From contig NC_058063.1 of assembly GCF_020085105.1 (NCBI RefSeq), positions 11,189,651 to 11,253,650 on the forward strand: a DNA stretch of 64,000 nt, written 5' to 3'. The translations under genes were made by a program, and so were the position numbers. The DNA comes from Siniperca chuatsi. Its lineage: Eukaryota; Chordata; Actinopteri; Centrarchiformes; Sinipercidae. Below, one piece after another: positions 49,598-63,000 of the stretch. Positions within the stretch are counted from its first letter, which is position 1. Each line of letters starts with the position of its first letter. The notes beneath the pieces were generated by a model. The model made no database searches and was not told the origin of the DNA. It saw nothing but the letters and a program-made list of their open reading frames with translations.

Positions 49598-51544
49598 TAT
49601 AGTTGACTTACTGTCAGTCATGGGGGGACAGGATCAAAAGGGAATCACTAAGGGCATTTTTCTGTCAGGTCCATTCTTGCCAGTTTAAGACTCAAGCACT
49701 CTTCCATCAGAGACACTTGCGTCAAGGGATTGACATTTGCAAATGGAGTTAGATTTGGCAGAAAAGGCTCTGCCGTTTGAGGGAGTTCTCAAAGAGTCCG
49801 AGCAGTGACAAGGATTCTGTTGAGAGAGCTAATCACCCTAATCAACATACATGAACATTAATCTCAGTCAAATCAACAATACAAAATACCACATGAGAAG
49901 GAGGTTGGGGTGGTGGAGGGAGTGGGATGAGCCAATGATTGTGAAGCATATCAAAAACATCTGATGCCAATCAGCCAATACAAGCGTGACACAAGTGCTG
50001 TGCTTCATTTGTGTTGGTGATACATTTTAACCCTCATCAAAGCATTAGTTACACCAAGTTGACACAATTTAAGCATCTCTTTGATGCATTTCATGTTTAG
50101 CACAAGTTCTATCATGATTCAAATTATTTCCACCACCTTGTCCCTGTTTGCCCTCAGATAATCGAAACAATTGAGCAAAATCCCTTTTAGCAGTTAAACC
50201 GGCATGGTGGCGTCCCATAGGCATGTTTGCTGAGTCATCATGGCCCAATCATCAACTACAGGCTTCTGTTTGCTTAACCTCTTGATAGCCAGTGCGGCGC
50301 TGTATGAGTCATGGTGATACTGAGCTCTGAAATGTCTGAACAGGTGGTGGCAAGCTTATTTCACGGCCTGCATCTAAAACTGTGGGGTTAAACTCATTAG
50401 TTATAGAGTTGACATTTTGTATGCAACAGGACATAAAATGTGTCTTTTTTATAACTCTTGTTTAGGAGGGCAAGAAAGAAGTCTTTTCATGGGAAAATCC
50501 CATGAAAATGTACATGGAGGCCTGATTGACATCTTGATAATTCAGTCCTTTAAAGTGATTTAGCTTTGGCGCCATTGTCGTGGAAACTTTACACCATTTG
50601 CCCACATTTAAGCCAAGCGTGACACAGCGGCAACATCTGATCTCGCATCTAAAAGGCTTGTGTAGACAAGCCTTAGGTAAACCAACCAGGGTCTCCTGAA
50701 CCTGAAGGAAGGCTGGGTAACCTCTAAACCCTGTGGGGCCATTAAAACAACAGGTGCTTGAGGAACGTTCAGCTGTCGAGTGCAGGCGCTAGCTAGCTTG
50801 TGGTTTAGATAGCAGCAGCAGCTGCAGGTAATTGTGTTGGGTCTTGACCTCAGGGTGAAGGAGTCACCCAACAGTTGAGCATGTGTACTTCTGCTATAAA
50901 AGTACTACAGTGTTCTTCTCTTAACAACCCACTGAATCTGAACAAACCCCAGACCTCATTAGACAAAGGACTTCAAAGGTCTTGCATGCCTCGTGTGATT
51001 AATTGGTAGCCCCCATGTTTGCTGTAAACCGACTTAAGAAATGGACTTCATGCATAGGACTCCACACAAACCATGTGACAGGCTGTGAAACAGCTGTGCT
51101 TGTCAGTGTACAGACAGATGTGATGCCATATTTTAATGGAGAGCTCTGTCTCTCTCTATCCAGCCTTTATTAAGTCTCAAGTGAGAACAGAGAGTCTATT
51201 CAAGCAAGACCATACGTGCTGTTCCACATGGCCAATATTATCCCATATCTATAAATCTTTGTTCATGTGCATTTCATTTAAACTTGTTTTAGCTTTTGAT
51301 TTAGATCCATTTGCCTCTCATTTAAATGTGACCTCCAGTGAGAATAAATTGCTTTTATCTCCTGTATAGAAAATGCATTTAGGTGTATGGCAGATATGAT
51401 GTACACTGTGCAATAACCCAAGCATTCAGTAAGGAGCAGCTTGTCATTTATTTTAAGAAAGAGGATGTTGAAATAAGAATGCTGTCTGCTTTAGGCAAAC
51501 AAGGAGCAATAAAGTACAAGACAATGCAAAAGGAGAACACATTG
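49598..51544. other. Intergenic DNA before the mpdz 3' end, no gene seen
   Basis: No exon. A minus-strand AATAAA at 51447-51452 could be an alternative mpdz poly(A) site. Confidence 0.45.
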
Positions 51545-53017
51545 ATTGAATCCAAAGGTCACTTTTATTTAATTCAGTGTGAATAAATTCAATACTGTCA
51601 CCATTAACAGTACTAGAGCCACATATTTAAGGTGATTAGACAGAAAATAGACAACTTTCTCTGAAACTAGACCACATAACACATGCCTAATGACTTCAGA
51701 AACTACACACTAGATGACTTTGTTTTGGGTAAATAATGAGGTCAGAATGAGCTCAGGTCCATTATATAATCATTTGACAAGTTAAACACTTAGGAAGAAC
51801 CACTTGTCCATTCCTACCAAGATAGGTCATTTACATTTCTGTGCACTTTCATGAAGTGAACATTAATTAATACTTTTTAAAAAATCCAAATATTGTGACA
51901 TAATACCTTATATATCGGCTTTAGCAGCACTATATTCCAGGTCATACGCACACACACGCCCACACACACACACAGACACACACACACAAACACAATTAAG
52001 TAGTTAAGTGTACACTCAAACGTTCTTAGTTTAAGGACCAAGACATTAAGGATTTCACATCTTTCCCTTCAGGGAAGTGTTAACACACTGTGTATTTACA
52101 ATATCAGACGTCTATAGCCTTCAGCACTAACAAAATGCTCTCTTGGCCACTTTTGCTAAAACAACAGTGACTTTATGATACATTGATTAACACCAGTTAC
52201 AGCAGCATCAGTCTTTCAGGAAAATCAGCATGATGAATTGCCAACAGCAGTGCAATGTAAAAGACAAATAATGCTATTATCAGCTAATATAGCCATTAGC
52301 TAAATCCTGCTAATCTGTTAATTGCCTCAAGGGCATTTTCATGCTGTTTATACTCTGAATTTAGTGGGAGGTCCCCCTATAAGTAGACCCCAGACTGTAA
52401 AAAACCTTGAAAAATAGGTCTCTCCTCTGTAGAAATATTCCTATATTGCTTTGGGGTGCTGTCTGCTGTAAAATACTCCTGAAAATACTGATCTCACAAT
52501 CAATTAATTTCAATACAGGAAAGAGCAAAATACTTGAGCCACAATGTTCAGTGAATACTTCATACCAGAGCCATGGAATGTGAGTGAGTTAATCTCTGTT
52601 TCTAACACTATTTACACTCTCTTTGAGATTCATATACAACTAATTAAAACTGTTAAATGTATGGAAAACTATTTATGAATTCATATATCTACTTTGCATA
52701 CTATTTTTGGAGCAATACATAAGTCTAGTTGCAGTAGGCTTACGTGGATCACAGTGTTCAAAGCTACATTGAGCAATAAGCTTCTTCATGATTATCAGTG
52801 TATGGTTGTTCATATTTCAGTGTGCATATTTTCACAGGTGAACATTTGATGATTTTAGCACAATCTTCTAGTTGTGAAATATTGCTGGTTTGAGTTCTCC
52901 TACTGATAGACATGACATCACACCTACTTAGTTTCAGTCTTTATAGATGTGAATTAATTTTGGGTATAAGTAGTGAAGATAGTGTGTGTGTATTTGTGAG
53001 TGTTTGCATATGTGTGT
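51545..53017 (-). terminator. mpdz: mpdz 3' UTR and poly(A) signal (minus strand)
   Basis: Downstream of the mpdz stop on the minus strand, AATAAA (TTTATT on +) occurs at 51564-51569 and again at 51447-51452. The first would give a 3' UTR of about 1.45 kb. A (CA)n/(TG)n tract at 51947-51993 lies within it. The exact end is inferred. Confidence 0.45.
51947..51993. repeat. Imperfect (CA)n microsatellite
   Basis: CA dinucleotides with single G, C and A interruptions, inside the presumed mpdz 3' UTR. Confidence 0.85.
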
Positions 53018-53396
53018 CTATGATAGCACAGTGAGCGTGACAGTTCCTTTGGTCCTTTTCAGGATGCCTACGGCTTCTTCATGAGTGACGCCCTCCAGAG
53101 TCTGCCCGTTAACGGCCATTATCTGGTCTCCTCTCTTCAGACGGCCGTCCTCGGCTGCTGCCCCCTAAGCACACACGCGCACACACACACACATGCAAAC
53201 AGAGTTTTGATTAATAACACAAAATTTGTCAATTCTGCAAATATAAAATGGAGCAATTTATTTGCCACTTACCTTTCCAAATACTGTTTTAACATAGATC
53301 GGCAAATCTCCATGGGGGCTGCCGTACCCTCCGACTATACTGAAACCCAGTCCGTCTGGTCCTCTTCCAAGAGTGATGGTCTTATACTGAGGTGGG
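53018..53396 (-). other. mpdz: mpdz PDZ13 (exons 53396-53273 and 53164-53018)
   Basis: Begins [20 protein letters not shown] and carries the GLGF carboxylate-binding loop exactly. The first helix-B residue is His ([11 protein letters not shown]), which in PDZ domains predicts class I ligands (S/T-x-hydrophobic C-termini). The coding sequence stops right after the last strand. The 108-bp intron between the two exons holds a CA repeat. Confidence 0.93.
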
Positions 53397-56300
53397 CTGA
53401 TGGAAAGATGGAGACAGTTAGGTACTGTACGGAAATTACTGGGGAGGGGGGTCTGAACCTCATGGTTCAAATTTTGAAAAAGCAAGAACAAACCCCAGGG
53501 GAGGGCCCCAGCATTAATAAAATTGTCACAGATCTTCCCCTTGATGTAGAAAAAACACCCTCTACCCTAATATCTGAATATTAAAGTGTTGAATTGGTAC
53601 AACTCTTAAGGTGCATAAAGAATTTAAAATGGTGTACCATTTAAAACTTGGTATGTTAGTGGAACAATAATTCTCATAATATCCACCAGACTGTACATTA
53701 AAAATTATGGTGAACATAGAATAGTGAGTCCTGTTTACCAAATATTCCAGCCACTGTCAGTGATTAAATGAACTCAAGGGAAGGCTGAAATTAAAAATTT
53801 AAAAGACCCTCTCCTGCTCATCCAAAAACTTTAGACTACATTCCCTTTAGCAAAAAGAAAAAACACATAACCCTCTGCTTTTGTGACCCACGCTACTAAT
53901 TTTCATACAGTCCCTTAGACAGACTGACATAATAGGGGTGAGACGGACAGCAAAAATGTTCTTGGTGTTTAACAAACAGTTCATACCCGAGGTCATCCTG
54001 GAAGATGCAGCTGGGTGTAAGACCTCCAGCTGCCTGCTCCTGAGAGGGACCAGTAACAGTGGTGTCACCGCCCGCTACTACCTACAGGTGCATGAAAACA
54101 CACACAAACACACATACAACAACATACTTTTATGATACGGTAGACTTGCAAGATAAAGACTGATAGCATGGTGGTAGTGCTGGATGAGGGAAACAAGTTT
54201 TATGGTATTTCAAAGTCTGCCACTGGCAGCCTTTGAAAACTTTGTACATAGATAAAGAAAAGAATACAGTACATGTTCAACTGCACATTATCTAACTCTG
54301 TGTGTGGGTTTATGTAATAAGAACAGAAAGGGTGAGAGAACAAGTGTATGTATGTGTGTGTTTTTTCGACCTGCAGCTGTATTGTGCCCGTGGCGTTCTT
54401 GAGGAGAGTGACAGCCTGTGAGTGGCTCATGCCTTCAGCAGAGGTTCCACAAATACTGACGATTCGGTCCCCAATCTGGAAAAGTGAGAGTTTAGTACAA
54501 TTTAAAAGGACTCTGGTTCTTTGCAGCTCTATGTTTGCAATACATCAGTATAGAGTATTGGAAACAACAGTAACACCAATGTAAAAAAAGTTGGCTCTCT
54601 GACCTATTTTATATAATGAACACTCAAATGTTTTATTCCCTAAAACCAGTATGAAATGTATCAGAACAGCAGTACCACTTTTAAAAGCTTGCAGAGGTGC
54701 TGTTATGTGATTTCTATGATTTCAATGTTACTTCACAAAGTCTGGAGAACTCTGCATGATAACAGGATGTGAGACGCTGGCTAATACGATTTGAAAATTG
54801 AATTCACCGCACCATACAAAAGCAAAACTATGCTTGTGTTCAGTTGAGTAATTTCATTATGTAACGTTCTCATCTTTCATTCTGGCTGAAAAGATAAAGC
54901 AGCATGAATATACTATTCAAGATTTCCCCTTATTCATTTCAACGAGCCCCTCTGTAGGCTTAATGATCTGAATGCAGGAGTGGGAGATTTATTATCCATG
55001 TTAGCAATGGCTATTGTCCTCCTCCAGCCTGCGTCACACAGAGCTACAATTGTCAGTTTCTCTGTCATTTAACTGATAAGGTCACCGCTAAAGGCTGTAG
55101 GCTCTTGACCTTTGGGAAGATTTCACAAACTGCGTAAAGTGAGTGGGAATGACGATGTTGTAAATAATTGAGATTCACATTAAATCCCACACAAGAATTA
55201 CTGGCATGCAAATTTTTACTTTTGTATTCCGCTGGAAGCTAAAGGTTACTGAGAGGGAGGTGTAAAACTTGTACCTTGAGCTTCTGGGTCTGTGCAGCCA
55301 CTCCGATGGGATTCATCATGGCGATAAAGATTGGTATATCACCCAGAGGGCTCCCCACGCCGCCTGCTATACTGATACCCAGAGAATCATTGGGGCCTTT
55401 AGTGAACTCGACTGTTCTGGTGTCCTGATGCTCTGAAGCTGTAAGGAAGCAACATGCAAAAAGTTAGGATGCCTTGTCCACAATTTACATTTTCCCTATG
55501 GCCGCCTAACTCATATGCTTCGTGAATTAATATCAGTTCTGAGGATACTTACAATCCAGACTTAGTTTGTCAGTGTCATCAGGAAGGTTTCCAGATTCTG
55601 AACATGACTGAGAGGCCACCTTGGAGCTGCATGTTTCACTCATCTGAAACATTCAGCATTGTTACTTGCTTTGTTTTGTTGTTTTCAAGGACTACATAAG
55701 ACATTAAACAAACATTAAAATGTTGTCTTGAAAGATATTACAGTACCTGACTACTTTGAGACAGCCTTCGTTCAGAGTGGAAGGGGCCTGCCTTAAACCT
55801 CCCTACTTCCATTTTTATAGGCCCCACACAGCACTACAACACAAGGCACATCATTTTTACACAGTTGAAAGCAGATGTGTCATTCACTAACTATGCTTCC
55901 TTCTGAGGGCCAGTTCGATAGATGTACCTTGAGTAGTGCAGCCATGGCCTCCTGAGTGGTCGACCTGACATCCTCACCATTGACTGACAGGATCTGGTCG
56001 CCCTGCATCAGTTGGCCGTCAGTGTCCACCAAACCTCCTTTCACAATGTCGGACACAAATACTCCTGTGTCATTCCTGGTAGGAAAGGTTGAAACACATG
56101 GCAGTGAGATAACATCTATTACTGTATGCGTCTTTATGTCCGTAAGAGTCATACTGTATTTTTCGCTACTAGTTGGCTCTAATCATATCATACTGCTGAC
56201 TTCTGTTGTTGATCATGTAATGGTCCACTACTGGTCCAGCAATGTCAAATTTTTCTAATGGACCTCTGCACAAATGTGGCTTGTGCTTCTTGGGAAGCGG

Positions 56301-59300
56301 CAGACAAACAGCTGGTAAAATAGAATATTTTATAGCAAAGAGTGTGTTTACCCCCCAGCTGTGACTTGTGTTTTCCATCTTGAATTCTGCATATCCTTAC
56401 AGTGAACATGTTGCCAGGCAAAAAAGTGAGTGATTATTTAGAGTGTAGAGTGGGTTGTATTAAAGCAGATTTAAAAAATTCTAGCTTAAAATTTTACAAG
56501 ACAATACAGGGTTTGTAACTAACCGTTATTTTATTTCCTCTTGTAAGTGCATTGGTGATAGTTTTAATTCACCAAGGAGATGTTAAGGAGATATTAAGCC
56601 TTTATGAGAAGCATGTGTTGGGGCTTGTTTGCTTAAATGACAGGTGTCGGCACCTACCAAAGTCAGCTGTGGTGATTGCCACCTGCTTGTCCAACCTCAG
56701 CCCCTCCCCAGGCTTTTACCCCTTTGACCAAATATGGGTTTTGAGGCAGTGAGTGGTTTAAACCCAAATCCAAGCTTCAAAATAACCTTTCACGAACCAG
56801 TTGGTGTTGTCACAGGAAAATACAGTATGTCCTCGTTTGTCTATAGTCAAAAGTCAACATCTGTGCTTGCTCTGAGCACTTATTTCCAAAAGCACATCTC
56901 TTCTGTGGACTTTACATATCTGAAGTGCCAATCTCCACGTGGATAAAACTAACACGAGCAGAAGCTGTGAAGCAAGGCAACTCGATCCCACTCAGTCCCC
57001 AGAGCCAGAGATATTTGGCTGTCACAACTCCTCACCACTAACTGCTAGCTTGCACTTTCCATTGTAGCCGCGGGTTTTAGGTTGTCTGTTATGTTGCTGC
57101 CTCTTCCATCCTACTGAGCATTTTCGTTGTTTTTTCCACTTGTGTAGCAGAACCTCTGTGACAGGCAAAGATTTACAACTACATTAGAAGTTGATCTGCC
57201 TACTGCTGTCCAAGCTGTTCAACCCACGACCCCAGCTTTTAAAAAAAAAAAAAAAAAAGTTTTTAGGCACAAACATTTACACACTTGGACAAATCCAGAG
57301 GTATAAAAACAGTCATACATGCACATAATCAGCAGTGCATATGCATGTATGGTCTGTATAAGGCATTCCTGAGGGTTATTCCAGAGGTGAGATCAATCAC
57401 TGCACCCTGACAGCAACAGCATGTGGACCCGCAGGCCTTTTCCCACATGAGCCCTTAACCCAAATATGCTATTGCGAGAGTAGACGCTTGAGTTGAGTTC
57501 ATGTGTAAGACGGTCTACAATTTGCCAACTCACGTCCTTCTGTAAATCTTCCTCCATAACAGCTCTAATGGGAAAAAGTAGCAACATTCCCAGGTACAGT
57601 AAATAATTGTTTACAGCCACTGTGCCACTGAAAATGATCAGATGGCTAATAAGAAGCTTTGTATATCCTCATTAGGGGTGTTTCTCTAAAGTTTGAAGTG
57701 ACGAACACAAACATATTCAGGTGAGGTGCTGACTCACTTCTCATTTCTGTCATGTTTAACATGTTAGCAGTCCAGCCAGGCATTATAAACAGTTATTCAA
57801 CCATAAAATAAGATTTAAAAACCATCATTTAGTCATGATGTGTCACAGTTAGGTGTGACAATGTAGAGTGCTTTTTTTCTGTTGTCTATATTTATGCTGA
57901 GGTGGAAAAACAAATACAAGGTAGCATCTCATATGGTCTGGACCACATATGGTTTATTATGTATTGATAGTGGTCAAATCTAAAAACTTTGTCTTTTTCT
58001 GGGTGCATTTGGGTGTGTGTATAAGATCTCTATTTCTCTAACTTACTACATACTACACACTATTTAAATATAAAGGTCTTTTAATAATGATTACCTGTGG
58101 TCCCGTGATCTGCATTAAAAAAGAAAGTTCATACAGTTACTGTCAAACTATGTTGACGCTTAGATTACTAATTATAATATACTTATGTTCATTATATTAC
58201 CAATACCCATCTATATCTACTTATTATTTATATTAGTTTATTTTTATTTTGTTTTATATTTATTTGACAGGGACGATACATGTAGGCATTGTTACATTTA
58301 AATAAAATGCAACCGATGCAATGTATGTAAAACTTCTAGCCGTAGCTAATTGGCTGTCCTTGTCCCTGGTTAGGCTGTTAAGGAATAGAACACATAATAC
58401 AACACTTTAAAACAGACAGACAAACAACCACTACAAACAGTAATTGAAACAACAATGACTAAAAACGACAATTAAGAACAACAAAAGGAAAAGAAAGTAT
58501 GCATGCTATATAGATATGCCATGTATCTCACTGTTCATAGATCTGCAGATTTGAAAGTATAGTGTGTAGTCTGGCTGTTCTGACTTTGCTTTTATACTCA
58601 AGACAAGTGCTTGTATACTAAGGGTTACCAAGATTTCTAATATGCTAACTCTTTTTGTGATCCCAAAAAGCTACTTCCAAAGCTAACTCTCAGCTCTTTA
58701 AAAGCACATTTCCGACTATTTTCCTATGTAAAGCTCATTCAGCACTGAAATAAATCTATACTAGGCATTAAGCAGTGGTGCTAATAATAAATCTCTCTCA
58801 CCTCCTCCCTACAATGCTCAGGCCCAGGCCCTGGCCAGGCTTCTTGTGCAGCTCTACAGTGAAGGAGTCCCACAGGTCTTCCTCCTTGTACTGGGTCTCG
58901 TCCCTGTAGACCGTCAGCTGAACTCTCTGCGGGGTCTGCCGCAGCACATTGATGGCTTCATCATGACTGGCTTCACGCAGGTCGATACCATTCACCTGTG
59001 ACGAGTGAAAAGGAGGTTAGTATTAGTGTGCTCCAGCAATATGGGCTTACTGCAGCGACCATTAGCCTCTTTTGTAAGAGCAGCAGAAAAATCGAAAAAT
59101 GACTGTGTTACAAGAAAGAAACAGCCAGTTTTTTAATGTCTTAAAAATCATGCCTTTTGTTCATATTTACAAAAAAGCACTGCACTACACTATATTTAAG
59201 GCTTATTTTAAATTCATAAATGCAAAAATGTTTGGGAAATGTTCTATTTTGGGGCATTCTGCAACGTAGCAAAGCCCTATTCTTCTATTCCTGATATAAA

Positions 59301-60011
59301 GTGAATGCAGCAGAAGACTATAAAAAGTGCTAACAGCCTAATTTAATGCTAAAAGGGAATTTTCCTTTAACCACCAAGGTCACATTTCTTCTTTAGGAAC
59401 AACCTAAACTGCTGAGATATCTGGAACACTGGATCATAATATGAAAATCACAGGGTGATGTTACAACACTTAGCTTTAACTAAAGAGAAGCAGCCTTCCC
59501 ACAAAAGTCTGTGAGAAGCTTGAGTGGTCAGTTTAAAGATTGATATCCAGCTTTTTTTTTTTCTTTTCCCACATTAAAGGGGGGAAATGCCCCATTAGCT
59601 ATTGCCATGGACATGCACAGGACTTTTCCCAGCTAATGGCATTGCTGTGGACTGGGAAACTGCTCTTTACACGTCTCCTCTCTGACCCTCTTTTCTGCAC
59701 AACAGCTTGGCTCTGGGACAGAAATGAATAGTAGAGGGCAATTAAGTCATAATAAGGGGTATGTGTATGTGTGTGTGCATGGCTTTTAATTCAGGTCTAC
59801 TGATTGAGCTAAACTAAACTCCTGAGCTCCACCCCTCCCCTCCCTCAAAGCATGAGGTCAAACAGAGGGCAAATCCGAGTTGGCTTGCAATACTTAACTT
59901 GTCTCTTCACGTAATGCATACAGGATTTATACTAGTGGTTACTTTTCCCTGACTTTTTACTCACTTCATTCTTGATAATGATATAACTTATATTTGAGAT
60001 ATATCTATATC

Positions 60012-60042
<31 letters not shown>

Positions 60043-63000
60043 CAACTAATTTATCACACACTTTTGTAGTATCAAACTATTTGATCCCTGACTGAACTTG
60101 GAAACACAAGCTTTCATGTTAAAACTCCGCAGGCAGCCACGTCTCAGTCAGCCTCTTTTTATCTTGGCCATGTGATGCTCATTATACTGCACCGCACCTC
60201 TAGGATTTGGTCTCCTGCCCAAAGCCGGCCATCTTTTGAGGCTGCCCCTTCTTCATAAACTTCATGGATAATGATGGCCCCCTGGAGTGAGAGAAAAAAT
60301 TAGAGCAAATGAGTACAGAATAGGGCAAGAAGGTGAACAGGAACTGAGGTAAGAGCAGTAAATTAGTAAGTTTATTTGGAGGAAATGAGAGGGATTCAGG
60401 ACAGTAAAAAAAAGAAAAAAGTGAAATAATTGTACAAATACCATGATGGAGGAGAGAATGGTCTTTAAAATGATGTGTGAATGTTTTGCATTTGACAGCA
60501 GACAGACATTAATTTGGATTCTTATTCTGAGTGTGTGTGTTCCCAACTTCGAGTGCGTTTTCTCTGTGTTCCAGTGTGAGTGTCATTTGGGGTTCAGAGG
60601 TTACATTCCAGGGCTGGATATTGTCTGCTGCGGCCAGACAAAGAGCTACTTCCCCAAGCCTGACTGAGCAGACAGAATAGATGGACGGCAGGGGCAGGAG
60701 GAGGAGGAGGAGGAGGAGGAGTAGGAGGAGGAAGGCTGTGACAACATCATTTCCTACATTCCTGAGCTGTCACGACTATTTCGAACCTGGGTTATACCAC
60801 CACCCAGGTGATTCTAAGTGGGTGGTAACTTAAAAGTACAGTCACGTAACTTTTTGAAGTTATTACAAATTTACAGTATATTTCAACAAAAGAATTGTAG
60901 ATTGTAAAAAGTGCAAATACTTAATGTATTAACCTTATTTGTGTTGTTAAATCAATTATTCCTTTAGAAAACTAAGTCATACTTAACTCCAAGAATGTTT
61001 TTGGTGACTACCCACAAGTAACAGTAGCCCTCTCTTGTCAGAATAGCTATTTGGTAAAGTGATATAGCCTCATTTGCAGATTCAAATTCATATTTTTTGT
61101 TTCCTACCAGCAGGGTGTCACAGCCTCCCACGATGCTAAGGCCCAGACCTGTGTGGCCCTTGGAGATGTCGATGGTGGTCTCACAGCCGGGGATGATAGG
61201 ACAGGTTGCCGGGTCACAGGCCAGAGTGGAAGGGGTGGACGAGCGACTCTGACCTAAAATAGTGGACGCAAAGGACATGAGATATAGTGGAAAAAAAAAA
61301 TGTAATCTATTAATCTTGTAAGCAGGAAATGGGGTTAGTTGTCTGATAAAATAAGCCTATTGATCCATTAATCTTCCTGAATAGGAAGTCAAACTTACAT
61401 CAATCTTTATAAATTAAAAGCAAGTAAAGCATTGAAAGAATTGTAAGCAGACTCACTAGTGACTGCTTCCGCCTCTGCTTGACTCAGGGTAGTCACAGTG
61501 GCACTAGGAATGCTGGGTAGGCTGGCAAGGACGCCACCCGAGCAACCCCTGTCATGGCAGGTTGACTGGGGAGAGGAGAAGGAGGACTCATTTGTAGAGA
61601 AGGTTAGCTTCACTGGACCTTTGGCTTTTCTCAGTAGAGAACTGACCTAAAACAGTAAAATTACTAATCAGAATCTTTACACTGTGGCTGTTATTTTCTA
61701 AATAATTCTTATAAATGTCAGTTATGATGAAAACATTCTCAGATCATCTGAAATACTGCAAATAGTGTTGTTTTTTTAACTTTACTATGCAAATCCTTGC
61801 TTTTAAAGCAAATACAATATGGTGATTACAGTTTATTTCCAATGACACAGTACCTTTTCCACAGTGTAGCCTTGCACTGATTCACCATTCACAGCTAAGA
61901 GTTTGTCCCCTGGTTTCATGCAGCCCTCCTGCACAGATCAGATCACAATTTTGATTAGAAATCAACTGTATAATGTACACAAATCATTAGCTGCAGTATG
62001 TGATACGTACTTTGCCTGTGTGTCCTTTCACTTCAGATATACTCTGAATCTCAACTCCACTCTCAGTGTTCCCCTCCACAAAGGTGATGCCAAGTCCTCC
62101 GTCCTCCTATGGGAGAACCACAACATTAGTGTAAATAGGATTTAAAGTGATACCATTTAGCGCAGCACATCTAACATGGCAACTGTGTGGAGCAAAAGCA
62201 TGCAGACTGACACGTGCATCTTGTTTCCATAGCTTTAACATGTGTTAAATAATAGAGTTGCACCAGCTACCGAAAACAACTATTACTGACGACAATTATC
62301 TCCAGAAAAATAATTAGCCCCAGCTTCACCTCACATCCTTCCCACTTCTGATCTTTTGTTTCCAGATAGGACTTTTGTGTTTGTGTATTCACATCAATGA
62401 GCTGCCCTGGTGCTGCCACGTTTACACTATCATCTCCTGTCGCCTTATATACCATATGGATAGTCCCAAACTGGGGCTCCCATCCAAGTGCTATAGCTTT
62501 TCCAGTTGCTTTCCCCGTTTCTCCTTGTCTTTTTCACTTGCTTTGTCTCATTTCTTTTTAAAGGGTCAGTTCACCAGAATCGCAAAAAGCATGTTTTTCA
62601 AATTACCCCTTGTTGTTATACAGGTGTTTTCAGTTTATTTGGTAAGATTTTGAGATATCCCCCAGGTGAGACTGCTGCCATACATTGGAGCTGAATAGAA
62701 TTTTATTGGTGGTGCTCAAAGTAATATTAGTGACGATTAAAAAGATCTCTAATCCACAGACTCAACAAACAGTTTCCAGTGAGAAACTATTTTCTGGAAA
62801 GACACATTGCTGCTGGGTTTTTCTTTTTCAATGCTGGGCAGCTGAAAAGCTTATAAGCAAATAAAACTGAAAATATCTGCATGGCTAGAAACAGGTAAAA
62901 AAAATCTGTTTCTCTTTGAATTATTTGGGTGAACTGAGCCTTTATGTCCCTTTGGAACTGTTCATCTCCCATTCACACGTTTTGTTTATTCATCCTTGTA

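Larger units (their letters stand above)
58802..61253 (-). other. mpdz: mpdz PDZ10 (exons 61253-61108, 60281-60198, 58995-58802)
   Basis: Reads [58 protein letters not shown]. The binding loop is GLGL and helix B starts with His. The Ser/Thr-rich lead-in ([20 protein letters not shown]) belongs to the PDZ9-PDZ10 linker, together with exon 61646-61457. Confidence 0.93.

Noticed and set aside
53081..53584. 167-aa + strand ORF over the last mpdz exons
   Set aside because: Antisense shadow crossing two mpdz exons, an intron and a transposon.
53938..54135. 65-aa + strand ORF
   Set aside because: Antisense to mpdz exon 54081-53987, whose sense translation [11 protein letters not shown] to FQDDLG fits MPDZ.
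60555..60670. EGF-like protein fragment in a + strand ORF with [18 protein letters not shown]
   Set aside because: Lies inside an mpdz intron on the opposite strand, lacks the full cysteine pattern and has no splice partners.
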